A program made the position numbers and the translations under genes. Positions 39,625 through 48,445 of a DNA stretch of 64,000 nt are shown here, in pieces (the first letter of the stretch is position 1; the number at the start of each line of letters is the position of its first letter). The notes beneath the pieces were generated by a model, which was given only the letters and a program-made list of their open reading frames with translations, did not search any database and was not told where the DNA came from. This DNA comes from QYPT01 sp036504835 (GTDB taxonomy: Bacteria > Actinomycetota > Actinomycetes > Nanopelagicales > Nanopelagicaceae), in contig DASXUM010000029.1 of assembly GCA_036504835.1 (NCBI GenBank), forward strand, positions 1 to 64,000, written 5' to 3'.

Positions 39625-40625
39625 TAGAGATCGCGACCAACCAATTTGATGAGGTCGACGAGGCGGTTCGAGTAGCCCCATTCGTTGTCGTACCAACCAA
39701 CCACCTTTGCCGTCGATCCGATGACCTTGGTCAGCCCTGAATCGAAGATACATGAGGAGGGATCGGTGACGATGTCAGAGGAGACGATTGGATCCTCGGT
39801 GTAGGACAGGTAGCCCTTGAGTGGGCCGCTTGTTGCGGCGGCTTTCATCGCAGCATTGATATCGGCCGCAGTGGCCTCCTTGGCAAGTTCGACCGTCAAG
39901 TCGGTAACCGAGCCGGTTGGGACCGGAACTCGCATCGCGTATCCATCAAGCTTGCCCTTCAACTCGGGCAGAACCAGACTGATCGCCTTTGCTGCACCGG
40001 TTGAGGTTGGGATGATGTTGGTTGCCGCGGCGCGAGCGCGACGTAGATCCTTGTGGGGGAAATCCAGGATTACCTGGTCATTTGTGTACGCGTGAATAGT
40101 GGTCATCAAGCCGCGAACGATTCCGAATTGGTCATTGAGGACCTTGGCCATAGGCGCCAGGCAGTTGGTCGTGCAGGACGCGTTGGAGATGATGTGATGG
40201 TTGGCTGGATCGTATTTATCGTCGTTGACGCCCATAACGATGGTGACGTCCTCATCCGTGGCGGGAGCTGAGATGATGACCTTCTTGGCTCCGGCAGCAA
40301 TGTGCTTCTTGGCGTCAGCCGCCTTGGTGAAATGACCGGTGGACTCGAGAACCACGTCGGCGCCCACCGATGCCCATGGAAGGGCGGCTGGATCACGCTC
40401 GGCGAATACCTTGATGGTCTTGCCGCCTACGGTGATCGTGTCGGCGGTGTAAGAAACCTCTAGACCGAGGCGGCCGAGGATTGAGTCGTACTTGAGAAGG
40501 TGGGCCAACGTGGCGTTGTCCGTCAGGTCGTTGATTCCAACAATCTCGATATCTGGTGAAGTCAGCGCGGCGCGGAAGAAGTTCCGTCCAATTCGGCCAA
40601 ATCCGTTAATTCCAACAGCAGTCAC
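39624..40625 (-). CDS. gap: Glyceraldehyde-3-phosphate dehydrogenase
   Basis: Oxidises glyceraldehyde-3-phosphate with NAD. The N-terminal Rossmann motif is GINGFGRIGRNFFRA, IVGINDLTD fits NAD preference, and SNASCTTNCLAP carries the active cysteine (about 152). 333 residues. The start is GTG 40625 with GAGG 6 nt before it. First gene of the glycolytic cluster after a 193-bp gap. Confidence 0.97.
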   Translation of the reverse strand: MTAVGINGFGRIGRNFFRAALTSPDIEIVGINDLTDNATLAHLLKYDSILGRLGLEVSYTADTITVGGKTIKVFAERDPAALPWASVGADVVLESTGHFTKAADAKKHIAAGAKKVIISAPATDEDVTIVMGVNDDKYDPANHHIISNASCTTNCLAPMAKVLNDQFGIVRGLMTTIHAYTNDQVILDFPHKDLRRARAAATNIIPTSTGAAKAISLVLPELKGKLDGYAMRVPVPTGSVTDLTVELAKEATAADINAAMKAAATSGPLKGYLSYTEDPIVSSDIVTDPSSCIFDSGLTKVIGSTAKVVGWYDNEWGYSNRLVDLIKLVGRDL

Positions 40626-40818
40626 AGTAAACCTCGCTTAGTCGTAGTCCCCACTAGGTTCCCCACTAGGTTCTCTAAAAGGGGTGGGCAGGAAAAGAGC
40701 CACAGCGCTGGGGTGCGTGGTAAACCCTATCATTGAGGAATCTGCTAGCCGCCTTGAGGTGTTCTAATTCACCAAATGTGAGCGTAAATCGTCACTTTTT
40801 ACGCGCAAAGAGAGACGA
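40626..40818 (-). promoter_or_regulatory. gap promoter region with a 12-bp tandem repeat
   Basis: The largest gap in this gene block. It holds two perfect head-to-tail copies of CCCCACTAGGTT (40649-40660, 40661-40672) shortly before gap, a possible -10 TAGGGT (antisense about 40726-40731), and an inverted repeat (GCGTAAA/TTTACGC, about 40782-40804) beyond whiA without a T run. A separate promoter for gap-pgk-tpiA-secG is likely; the repeat may be an operator. Confidence 0.45.
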
Positions 40819-41796
40819 TTAGTTAAGCAAGTCTGGCGAAAGCCCGGCCTCGGTATCGGCAATTCCCAGTTCTGCAGCCCGTTTGTCCGCCATTGCTAAA
40901 AGGCGGCGGATTCGTCCGGCGATGGCGTCTTTGGTCATCGGAGGCGAGGCCAGAGAGCCGAGCTCTTCCAGGCTCGCCTGACCATGGGTGATCCGAAGTT
41001 CGCCAGCCTCCTTCAGATGCTCGGGGATCTGATCGCCCAAAATCTCCATCGCCCGCTGAACTCGCGCGGATGCGGCGACCGCGGCACGGGCTGAGCGGCG
41101 CAAATTGGCGTCGTCGAAATTCGCTAGGCGATTTGCCGTGGCGCGCACTTCCCGACGCATTCTGCGCTCTTCCCAAGCAAGGACGCTCTCATGGGCTCCC
41201 AGGCGGGTGAGCAAAATACCGATGGCATCGCCATCTCGAATGACAACGCGGTCGACGCCGCGAACTTCTCTGGCCTTTGCGGTGATGCCAAGTCGGCGCG
41301 CGGATCCAACAAGGGCCAATGCCGCCTCAGGACCAGGACATGTGATCTCTAATGAGGATGATCGCCCGGGTTCTGTGAGTGAACCATGCGCAATGAAAGC
41401 CCCCCGCCAAGCCGCCTCCGCATCGCAAATTGCCGCAGAGACTACTTGCGGCGGCAGACCTCTGACTGGTCGCCCGTTTGCATCGACCAGACCGGTCTGG
41501 CGCGCGAGGGCTTCGCCGTCTTTTACAACGCGAACCACATAGCGTGAACCTTTTCGCAGACCACTTGATGAAAGGACCGCGAGGTCGCTCTCATGGCCGT
41601 ACACATCGGCAATGTCTTTACGGAGCCGTCTGGCACTCTGCGCCGCATCAAGTTCGACTTCCACCAAAATCTTGCCGGCCACCAGATGCAGTCCGCCCGC
41701 AAAGCGGAGCAGCGCAGATACCTCGGCCTTGCGACAACATGGTTTGGTTACGGCAAGTCTGGTGAGTTCATCCTTCACCGCTGCGGTCATGGCCAT
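40819..41796 (-). CDS. whiA: DNA-binding protein WhiA
   Basis: Homing-endonuclease-like regulator with a C-terminal helix-turn-helix; in Streptomyces it works with WhiB in sporulation and division control, and it is kept in non-sporulating Actinobacteria. MAMTAAVKDELTRLAV is the typical start, and LASPPMTKDAIAGRIRRLLAMA is the C-terminal HTH. About 325 residues from ATG 41796; an in-frame TTG four codons earlier would overlap yvcK. Confidence 0.95.
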   Translation of the reverse strand: MAMTAAVKDELTRLAVTKPCCRKAEVSALLRFAGGLHLVAGKILVEVELDAAQSARRLRKDIADVYGHESDLAVLSSSGLRKGSRYVVRVVKDGEALARQTGLVDANGRPVRGLPPQVVSAAICDAEAAWRGAFIAHGSLTEPGRSSSLEITCPGPEAALALVGSARRLGITAKAREVRGVDRVVIRDGDAIGILLTRLGAHESVLAWEERRMRREVRATANRLANFDDANLRRSARAAVAASARVQRAMEILGDQIPEHLKEAGELRITHGQASLEELGSLASPPMTKDAIAGRIRRLLAMADKRAAELGIADTEAGLSPDLLN

Positions 41797-41800
41797 GTGC

Positions 41801-42748
41801 TTATCCAATCAGGCTATCGGACATGATGTGACCAAAAACCGAAGTTAATTTTTCGACATCATGGTGAATACTTCCAACTGCTTTGCGAAGGTCAGCCGTG
41901 ATGAGCTGGCCGCCCATCTCTCTCACCTGATTCTCAAGTGACTGGCTATCGCGAACCACTGAGAAGTCAGCGATGACGTAATCGGCCGTGAAATCCGGGG
42001 CGTACCGACGTATTAGACCGAGGTGCTCCTCTGGCGTGTAGCCGGCGTATTCATTTCCCGATAATTCTGGAACAGCATCCAAGTTCAGCATCACTATCCG
42101 CTTCGCCTTGCTTTCTACCAAGGCCCGTCGCTGCGTGGGCACCAGAAGATGGGGCAAGACTGATGAGATCCACGACCCTGGCCCCATCGTGATCCAGTCT
42201 GCCTCGGATATCGCGGTCAGAGCCTCGTGCCGGGAAGGCGGATCCTGCGGGATTATGCGCAAAGACTCAAGTTTTCCTTTTGCACGAGCTACCTCTACCT
42301 GCCCGCGAATGACCGTCAGCCTCCCACCTTCCTGAAAGGTGCCCTCAATATCCAAGGGTTGAGACGCCATAGGAAGTACTCGTCCGACTACTTTGAGAAG
42401 TGATGCAACTCGATCAAGTCCTGCGACAGGATCCTCATCTCGATCCCACAATGCCGCAAGAAGCAAATTGCCAACGGCGTGACCATGCAACGAACCCTCA
42501 CCAGTAAAGCGATGTTGCATGATCCTGGCCCACTCGCGACCCCATTCATCATCTGAACACAGGGCTGCCAATGCCATCCGCAAATCCCCCGGTGGCAAGA
42601 TCGGAAACTCTTGCCGTAAACGACCACTGGAACCGCCATTATCGGCAACCGTCACGATCGCCGTAATCGAGGAGGTTATCTTGCGAAGAGAGGCCAGGGT
42701 CGCGGCAAGTCCGTGTCCTCCCCCGAGAGCAACGACTTTATGCGGCAC
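41801..42748 (-). CDS. yvcK: YvcK/CofD-like protein (gluconeogenesis factor family)
   Basis: UDP-sugar-binding protein linked to carbon flux and cell-wall synthesis in other Gram-positives (YvcK, CuvA). It has VVALGGGHGLAATLASLR, TVADNGGSSGRLR and PPGDLRMALAALC, the family core. 315 residues. It begins with GTG sharing one base with the rapZ stop (TAGTG), and lies in the conserved rapZ-yvcK-whiA trio. Confidence 0.94.
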   Translation of the reverse strand: MPHKVVALGGGHGLAATLASLRKITSSITAIVTVADNGGSSGRLRQEFPILPPGDLRMALAALCSDDEWGREWARIMQHRFTGEGSLHGHAVGNLLLAALWDRDEDPVAGLDRVASLLKVVGRVLPMASQPLDIEGTFQEGGRLTVIRGQVEVARAKGKLESLRIIPQDPPSRHEALTAISEADWITMGPGSWISSVLPHLLVPTQRRALVESKAKRIVMLNLDAVPELSGNEYAGYTPEEHLGLIRRYAPDFTADYVIADFSVVRDSQSLENQVREMGGQLITADLRKAVGSIHHDVEKLTSVFGHIMSDSLIG

Positions 42749-43620
42749 TATTCGCGTCCTACATCGCGGTGGATTGCGTGCGCCTCAATAGCAGTTGGAC
42801 CTTTGCTCTTGTTCAAGCGATCGGCTATCGCTTCGGAGATTGCAACACTTCGATGTTTCCCGCCGGTGCAGCCCACAGCTAACGTCACATATTTCTTGCC
42901 CTCTCGCAAGTATCCCTCCGCCATCTGATTGAGCAGCGAGACATAACTGTCAACGAAATCGGTCACACCGGGTGAGGAAAGAACGTGCCTGCTTACCGCA
43001 TCATTAAGGCCAGTTTGAGCACGCAGTTCGGGAACCCAGTGGGGATTGGGAATGAAGCGACAGTCGAGAACGAGGTCAGCATCTACAGGCACGCCATATT
43101 TGTACCCAAAGGAAAGAACATTGACACGTACTCCGTGACTCTGTCCCGACGCGAATATTTCTCCGACGCGTTTTTCCAATTGGTGAACATTGAGATTACT
43201 CGTGTCGATAACAACTTCGGCACGCGATCGCAGATCCTCCAGGCGTGTTCTCTCGCGAGCGATTCCGTCGACAATGCGATCAGAACCTTGCAGAGGATGA
43301 GGTCGCCTAGTGGATTCAAAACGTTGTACGAGTGCCTGGTCGGTCGCATCGAGAAAGAGCAGACGATGCGGCACGCCATCCGCGGCCAATTGCACGAGGG
43401 CATTGTTGAGGTCATCGAAAAACCTACCGCTCCGCACATCAACTACGACCGCCATGGAGGGAATCGACTCTGCGTCGGTCTGAGCCACCAACGCCGGCAA
43501 GAGCGCGGCAGGAACGTTGTCGACTACATACCAACCTAAATCCTCAAGAGCGTGGGCGACCGTGGAACGTCCTGCACCGGACATTCCCGTAAGGATCAAT
43601 ACTTCACGTTCTTGTTTCAT
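42748..43620 (-). CDS. rapZ: RapZ-family nucleotide-binding protein
   Basis: P-loop protein related to the E. coli RNase adaptor RapZ. The Walker A is LTGMSGAGRSTVAH, with Arg where most P-loops have Lys; I recall that as usual in Actinobacteria. VVDNVPAALLP follows, and the C-terminal domain ends with AVGCTGGKHRSVAISE, the conserved RapZ motif. 290 residues; a GGAGG lies about 11 nt before the ATG. An RNA role in Actinobacteria is not established. Confidence 0.92.
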   Translation of the reverse strand: MKQEREVLILTGMSGAGRSTVAHALEDLGWYVVDNVPAALLPALVAQTDAESIPSMAVVVDVRSGRFFDDLNNALVQLAADGVPHRLLFLDATDQALVQRFESTRRPHPLQGSDRIVDGIARERTRLEDLRSRAEVVIDTSNLNVHQLEKRVGEIFASGQSHGVRVNVLSFGYKYGVPVDADLVLDCRFIPNPHWVPELRAQTGLNDAVSRHVLSSPGVTDFVDSYVSLLNQMAEGYLREGKKYVTLAVGCTGGKHRSVAISEAIADRLNKSKGPTAIEAHAIHRDVGRE

Positions 43621-43644
43621 CGCGCCTTCATCCTCCTGTATCTG

Positions 43645-45579
43645 TCAAGAACCCTCAAGGATCTCCCCCGTCTGAGCATCAAATGCAACGGTGCGTTCGT
43701 TCTCGAGACTTCGCACGATAACTTCTGCAATTGTGGGGCCGATTCCCGGAACTTCGGCCACCTCTTTCAAGGTGGCTCGCCTAAGAGCTGCCACCGAACC
43801 AAAACGTTTAAGAAGAGCTGCTCGGCGTACCTGACCCAAATGTGGAATTTCATCAAGGAGGGATTCGAGCATCACCGCAGATCGTCTTGACCGGTGAAAA
43901 GTGATGGCAAATCTATGCGCTTCGTCACGAACTCTCTGCAGCAAATAGAGGCCTTCGCTGGTGCGCGGAAGAATAAGGGGGTCACTCTGATTCGGAAGCC
44001 AAACTTCTTCCAGCCGCTTTGCCAATCCACATAATGCGATGTCCGACATTCCTATCTCGTTAAGGGCACGGGCAGCAGCAGCTACTTGCGGAGCACCACC
44101 ATCCACCACGATCAATTCTGGAGGATATGAGAACTTCTTCTGCGCTCCGCCTTGTTCAAGCACCTCGGCCGAATCTACTTCGCGCTCGTCAGCAAGCCTC
44201 TTCAGCCTTCTAGTTAGTACTTGATGAATGGCGCGGGTATCGTCCCACGCGGTTGTGGTGTCAATGATGAACCGGCGGTATTCGCTCTTCTTAGCGACTC
44301 CGTCCTCAAAAACCACCATTGACGCAACGACAGAGGTGCCAGAGATATTGGAAATGTCGTAACACTCGATGCGCAGGGGTGGGCGTTCGAGACTGAGTGC
44401 TTCCTGAATCTCGATCAGCGCTTTGCCACTCACTGCGCTGTCGGCCGAACGCTTGTTAACCGACTGAATCAAGGCATAGTGAGCATTGCGTGCGACAGTG
44501 TTGAGAATCTCGACTTTCTCTCCTCTTTGCGGGACTTTGATCTCCACTTTGCCCTCACGCAAAGAACCCAACCAGGACTCGAGAACGTCAATGTCTTTGG
44601 GCAATTCATTGATGAGTATCTCCGCAGGAATATTGGTCCCCGCTTTCTCGCCAGCATGCGCGCCGTAAACTGAGGCGAATAACGCCGAAATATCATCTTC
44701 TCCTTCAAGTGCATTCTTCTGATCGAGGAGCCAAGACCGCGAGCCTTTGATGGAACCTCCCCGGATCATGAAGATCGACCCGGCAGAATGCGGTCCTTCG
44801 CGATGAATGGCCAGTACATCCGCTGACAAATTGTCAGGCAAGGTGGCCTCAGATGATTCACGAACACGTTCCATCGCCGAAATTTGATCACGGATCTTTG
44901 CAGCGCGCTCGTACTCCTGAGCCGACGCCGCTAGAGCCATCTCTTTCTGCAAAGTGGGCACGATGTCGCTCACTCCGCTGTCCATGAAATCCACTAGTCG
45001 CTGGGCTAATTTCATGTGATCCGCTTGGGATATCCAACCAACGCACGGCGCAGCGCACTTGCCGATATCCCCCAACAGGCATTGGCGATTGGTTCTGCGG
45101 GCTCTCTGAAAATTACCGTCAGTACACGATCGGACCGGAAATACTTTCAGCACGACATCGAAGGTGCTCCGTAATGCGCCTGCATGGGTGAACGGACCGA
45201 AGTATTTGACCCCAGGGCGTTTCTGCTTCCTTGTGATGAAGACTTTGGGATAGTCGTCGCTCAATGAAATCGCCAGATATGGATAAGACTTATCGTCGCG
45301 AAACTGCACGTTATAGGTCGGATCAAATTGCTTGATCCAGGAGAACTCCAACTGCAATGCTTCAACTTCGGTATTGACGATCGTCCACTCGACTCGGACG
45401 GCTTCGTGCACCATCCTGTAAGTACGCTCGGGGAGGTTGCCCTGAAAGTAGTTGCTCAATCGAGCCTTCAGGCTGAGTGCCTTTCCGACGTAGATGATCT
45501 TGCCGTCGGCATTGAAGAATCGATATACGCCCGGAAGCGGCGGAATATCTTTAGGGCGATAACTACTCGGCTCTGCCAT
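43645..45579 (-). CDS. uvrC: Excinuclease ABC subunit C
   Basis: Makes both incisions in nucleotide excision repair. The N-terminal GIY-YIG nuclease (LPGVYRFFNADGKIIYVGKA), UVR motif (about 200-235), the RNase H-like second nuclease (CYDISNISGTSVVASMVVF, VDGGAPQVAAAARAL) and two C-terminal helix-hairpin-helix motifs are present. 644 residues. It starts 11 nt after uvrA with no clear ribosome site. Confidence 0.97.
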   Translation of the reverse strand: MAEPSSYRPKDIPPLPGVYRFFNADGKIIYVGKALSLKARLSNYFQGNLPERTYRMVHEAVRVEWTIVNTEVEALQLEFSWIKQFDPTYNVQFRDDKSYPYLAISLSDDYPKVFITRKQKRPGVKYFGPFTHAGALRSTFDVVLKVFPVRSCTDGNFQRARRTNRQCLLGDIGKCAAPCVGWISQADHMKLAQRLVDFMDSGVSDIVPTLQKEMALAASAQEYERAAKIRDQISAMERVRESSEATLPDNLSADVLAIHREGPHSAGSIFMIRGGSIKGSRSWLLDQKNALEGEDDISALFASVYGAHAGEKAGTNIPAEILINELPKDIDVLESWLGSLREGKVEIKVPQRGEKVEILNTVARNAHYALIQSVNKRSADSAVSGKALIEIQEALSLERPPLRIECYDISNISGTSVVASMVVFEDGVAKKSEYRRFIIDTTTAWDDTRAIHQVLTRRLKRLADEREVDSAEVLEQGGAQKKFSYPPELIVVDGGAPQVAAAARALNEIGMSDIALCGLAKRLEEVWLPNQSDPLILPRTSEGLYLLQRVRDEAHRFAITFHRSRRSAVMLESLLDEIPHLGQVRRAALLKRFGSVAALRRATLKEVAEVPGIGPTIAEVIVRSLENERTVAFDAQTGEILEGS

Positions 45580-45590
45580 GAGTCTTGCTA

Positions 45591-48440
45591 TTACGCAATC
45601 GCTCGATTTGTCTTGAGGATGCCAGAAAGGTAGTGGCCCGTGTAGCTCTTCTCATTCAAGGCAACGTCTTCGGGCGTGCCTTGGGCAACTACGGTGCCGC
45701 CGCGGAATCCTCCCTCAGGTCCCATATCCACCACCCAGTCTGCGCACTTAATGACGTCGAGGTTGTGCTCGATGACTACGACGGTGTTGCCGGTATCGAC
45801 GAGACGATTGAGAACACCTAGGAGCTTGCTTACATCTTCAAAATGCAGACCCGTGGTGGGCTCATCCAGAACATAGATCGTGCGCCCTGTGGATCTTCTC
45901 TGCAACTCCGTTGCAAGTTTCACGCGTTGCGCCTCTCCTCCCGACAGAGTCGGTGCCGATTGGCCTAGACGCACGTAACCAAGTCCGACATCGCAGAGAG
46001 TCTTCAAGAAGCGAGCGATGGTAGGAACGGCCTCGAAAAATTCGCGTGCTTGCTCGATGGGCATATCGAGAACTTCCGCAATCGTCTTGCCTTTGTAATG
46101 AACTTCGAGAGTTTCGCGGTTATACCGTGCGCCATGGCAGACCTCGCATGGGACGTAGACATCGGGAAGGAAATTCATTTCAATCGTGATCGTCCCGTCG
46201 CCGGCACAGTTCTCGCAGCGGCCACCTTTCACGTTGAAGGAGAAACGTCCCTGCAAGTAGCCCCGGACCTTCGCCTCCGATGTCTCGGCAAATAGTGCGC
46301 GTATCTTGTCGAAGACGCCTGTATATGTTGCAGGATTCGAGCGCGGTGTACGGCCAATTGGTGATTGATCAACGTGGACGACTTTGTCGAGCAGATCCAC
46401 TCCGGTGACGGTGCGGTGCCGACCGGGAACCAAGCGGGCGCCGTTGAGTTTGTTTGCCAAGGTCGAGTAAAGAATGTCGTTGATAAGAGTAGATTTTCCA
46501 GAACCGCTGACCCCGGTCACGGCTACGAAAACGCTGAGAGGAATCCCAACCTCGATATCCTTGAGGTTGTTCTCTTTCGCGCCCTTTATGACAAGGCGGC
46601 GCTTGGGATCGGTTGGCCGACGAAGCTCGGGGATGGAAATTGCTTTACGGCCCGATAAGTAGGCGCCGGTGATCGATTCGGCGGACTCAATGAGGGATTG
46701 GTAATCCCCTGAGACAACGACTTTGCCGCCGTGCTCTCCCGCCCCCGGGCCGATATCGACAATCCAATCGGCCGCCCGAATCGTCTCTTCGTCGTGCTCC
46801 ACGACTATCAGGGTGTTTCCGAGGTCGCGTAACTTCGTGAGCGTCTCGATCAGTCTCCGATTATCTCGTTGATGGAGACCGATGCTGGGCTCGTCCAACA
46901 CATACAGAACACCAACTAGTCCGGAGCCGATTTGTGTGGCAAGGCGAATTCGCTGTGCCTCGCCCCCGGAGAGAGTCGCGGCGGGCCGCTCGAGAGAAAG
47001 GTAGTCAAGACCGACATTGAGGAGGAATCCCAGGCGTGCGTGGACTTCCTTCATGACACGTTCGGCAATCTGACTCTCACGTGCATTGAGGTCGATTTCG
47101 GCAAGGAAGGTAGCGCAGTCAGCGATCGAGAGTTCGCAGATCTGCGCGATGTTCTTTCCGCCAACTGTGACCGCAAGTACTTCTGGCTTGAGGCGCGCCC
47201 CCTTGCACACGGGGCACGGTATCTGGCGCATATATGCCTCGTACTTGTCACGACTGTAGTCACTGTCGGTCTCGGCATGTCGACGATGGATGAAAGGCAC
47301 TACTCCTTCAAAGCCAGTCGAATAGTTGCGGACACGACCATATCGATTCTTGTACTTGACATGAACTTCGTACTCATAACCGTGGAGAATGGCTTCTTTT
47401 GCTTTAGCCGAAAGTTTCTTCCATGGATTGTCGAGCGAGAATTTAACTTCTCCAGAGAGTGCCTCAAGAAGTCTGAGGAAATACTCCGAAGTCTGCCCAG
47501 TCGACCATGGCGCGATGGCGCCTTCGTTAATTGATATCGAATCATCCGGAACAATGAGGTCATGATCGACTTCAAGTTTTGTGCCGATACCAGTACAGGC
47601 GGGACAGGCGCCAAAGGGTGAATTGAAGGAGAAGGAACGCGGTTCAAGTTCCTCGAAAGAGAGTTCGCAATCATGGCAAGCAAGGTGTTCGCTGTAAGTG
47701 CGTTCCTTCTCACTGCCTTCGGCATCGACGAAATCCAGAAGCACGATGCCCTGAGCCAGTCGCAAGGCGGTCTCGATTGAGTCGGTCAGTCGATTCTTAG
47801 AATCCGCCTTTGCGGTCAACCGATCCACCACAACTTCAATGGTGTGCTTCTCCTGCTTCTTCAACTTTGGCAGGTCTGAAAGTTGGATGACGTTTCCATC
47901 GACCCGTGCCCTTGAATAACCTTGCGATATCAACTCCTGAAATAAATCGACGAACTCGCCTTTTCTCGCCCGAACAACCGGGGCCAAAACCAGAAATTTC
48001 GTCGAAGCTGGCATTGCCAGAATCTGGTCCACAATCTGCTGCGGGCTCTGTCGTGAAACCGGTTTTCCGCAGTTGGGACAATGCGGACGGCCCGCTCGCG
48101 CAAAAAGCAATCGTAAATAGTCGTACACCTCAGTAATGGTGCCAACGGTAGAGCGGGGGTTCCGGTTGGTCGACTTCTGATCAATGGAGACGGCAGGAGA
48201 GAGACCTTCGATAAAATCCACATCTGGCTTGTCCATTTGCCCAAGGAACTGACGGGCGTAGGCAGAGAGAGACTCGACGTAACGGCGTTGACCTTCGGCA
48301 AAGATCGTGTCGAAGGCCAGGCTTGATTTACCCGAACCGGAAAGTCCCGTGAACACAACGAGGGAATTGCGTGGCAGCTCTATGGAGACGTTCTTGAGAT
48401 TGTGCTCGCGCGCACCGCGAACAATGAGGTGGTCAGCCAT
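45591..48440 (-). CDS. uvrA: Excinuclease ABC subunit A
   Basis: Damage-sensing ATPase of excision repair. It has two ABC ATPase modules (GLSGSGKSSLAFDT, GVSGSGKSTLINDI; two LSGGEAQR signatures) and zinc modules (HCPNCGKP, CHDCELSF, CPACTGIG and GRCENCAGDG). 949 residues, the normal length. AGGAG stands before the ATG, 5 nt after uvrB. Confidence 0.98.
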   Translation of the reverse strand: MADHLIVRGAREHNLKNVSIELPRNSLVVFTGLSGSGKSSLAFDTIFAEGQRRYVESLSAYARQFLGQMDKPDVDFIEGLSPAVSIDQKSTNRNPRSTVGTITEVYDYLRLLFARAGRPHCPNCGKPVSRQSPQQIVDQILAMPASTKFLVLAPVVRARKGEFVDLFQELISQGYSRARVDGNVIQLSDLPKLKKQEKHTIEVVVDRLTAKADSKNRLTDSIETALRLAQGIVLLDFVDAEGSEKERTYSEHLACHDCELSFEELEPRSFSFNSPFGACPACTGIGTKLEVDHDLIVPDDSISINEGAIAPWSTGQTSEYFLRLLEALSGEVKFSLDNPWKKLSAKAKEAILHGYEYEVHVKYKNRYGRVRNYSTGFEGVVPFIHRRHAETDSDYSRDKYEAYMRQIPCPVCKGARLKPEVLAVTVGGKNIAQICELSIADCATFLAEIDLNARESQIAERVMKEVHARLGFLLNVGLDYLSLERPAATLSGGEAQRIRLATQIGSGLVGVLYVLDEPSIGLHQRDNRRLIETLTKLRDLGNTLIVVEHDEETIRAADWIVDIGPGAGEHGGKVVVSGDYQSLIESAESITGAYLSGRKAISIPELRRPTDPKRRLVIKGAKENNLKDIEVGIPLSVFVAVTGVSGSGKSTLINDILYSTLANKLNGARLVPGRHRTVTGVDLLDKVVHVDQSPIGRTPRSNPATYTGVFDKIRALFAETSEAKVRGYLQGRFSFNVKGGRCENCAGDGTITIEMNFLPDVYVPCEVCHGARYNRETLEVHYKGKTIAEVLDMPIEQAREFFEAVPTIARFLKTLCDVGLGYVRLGQSAPTLSGGEAQRVKLATELQRRSTGRTIYVLDEPTTGLHFEDVSKLLGVLNRLVDTGNTVVVIEHNLDVIKCADWVVDMGPEGGFRGGTVVAQGTPEDVALNEKSYTGHYLSGILKTNRAIA

Positions 48441-48445
48441 GTTTC

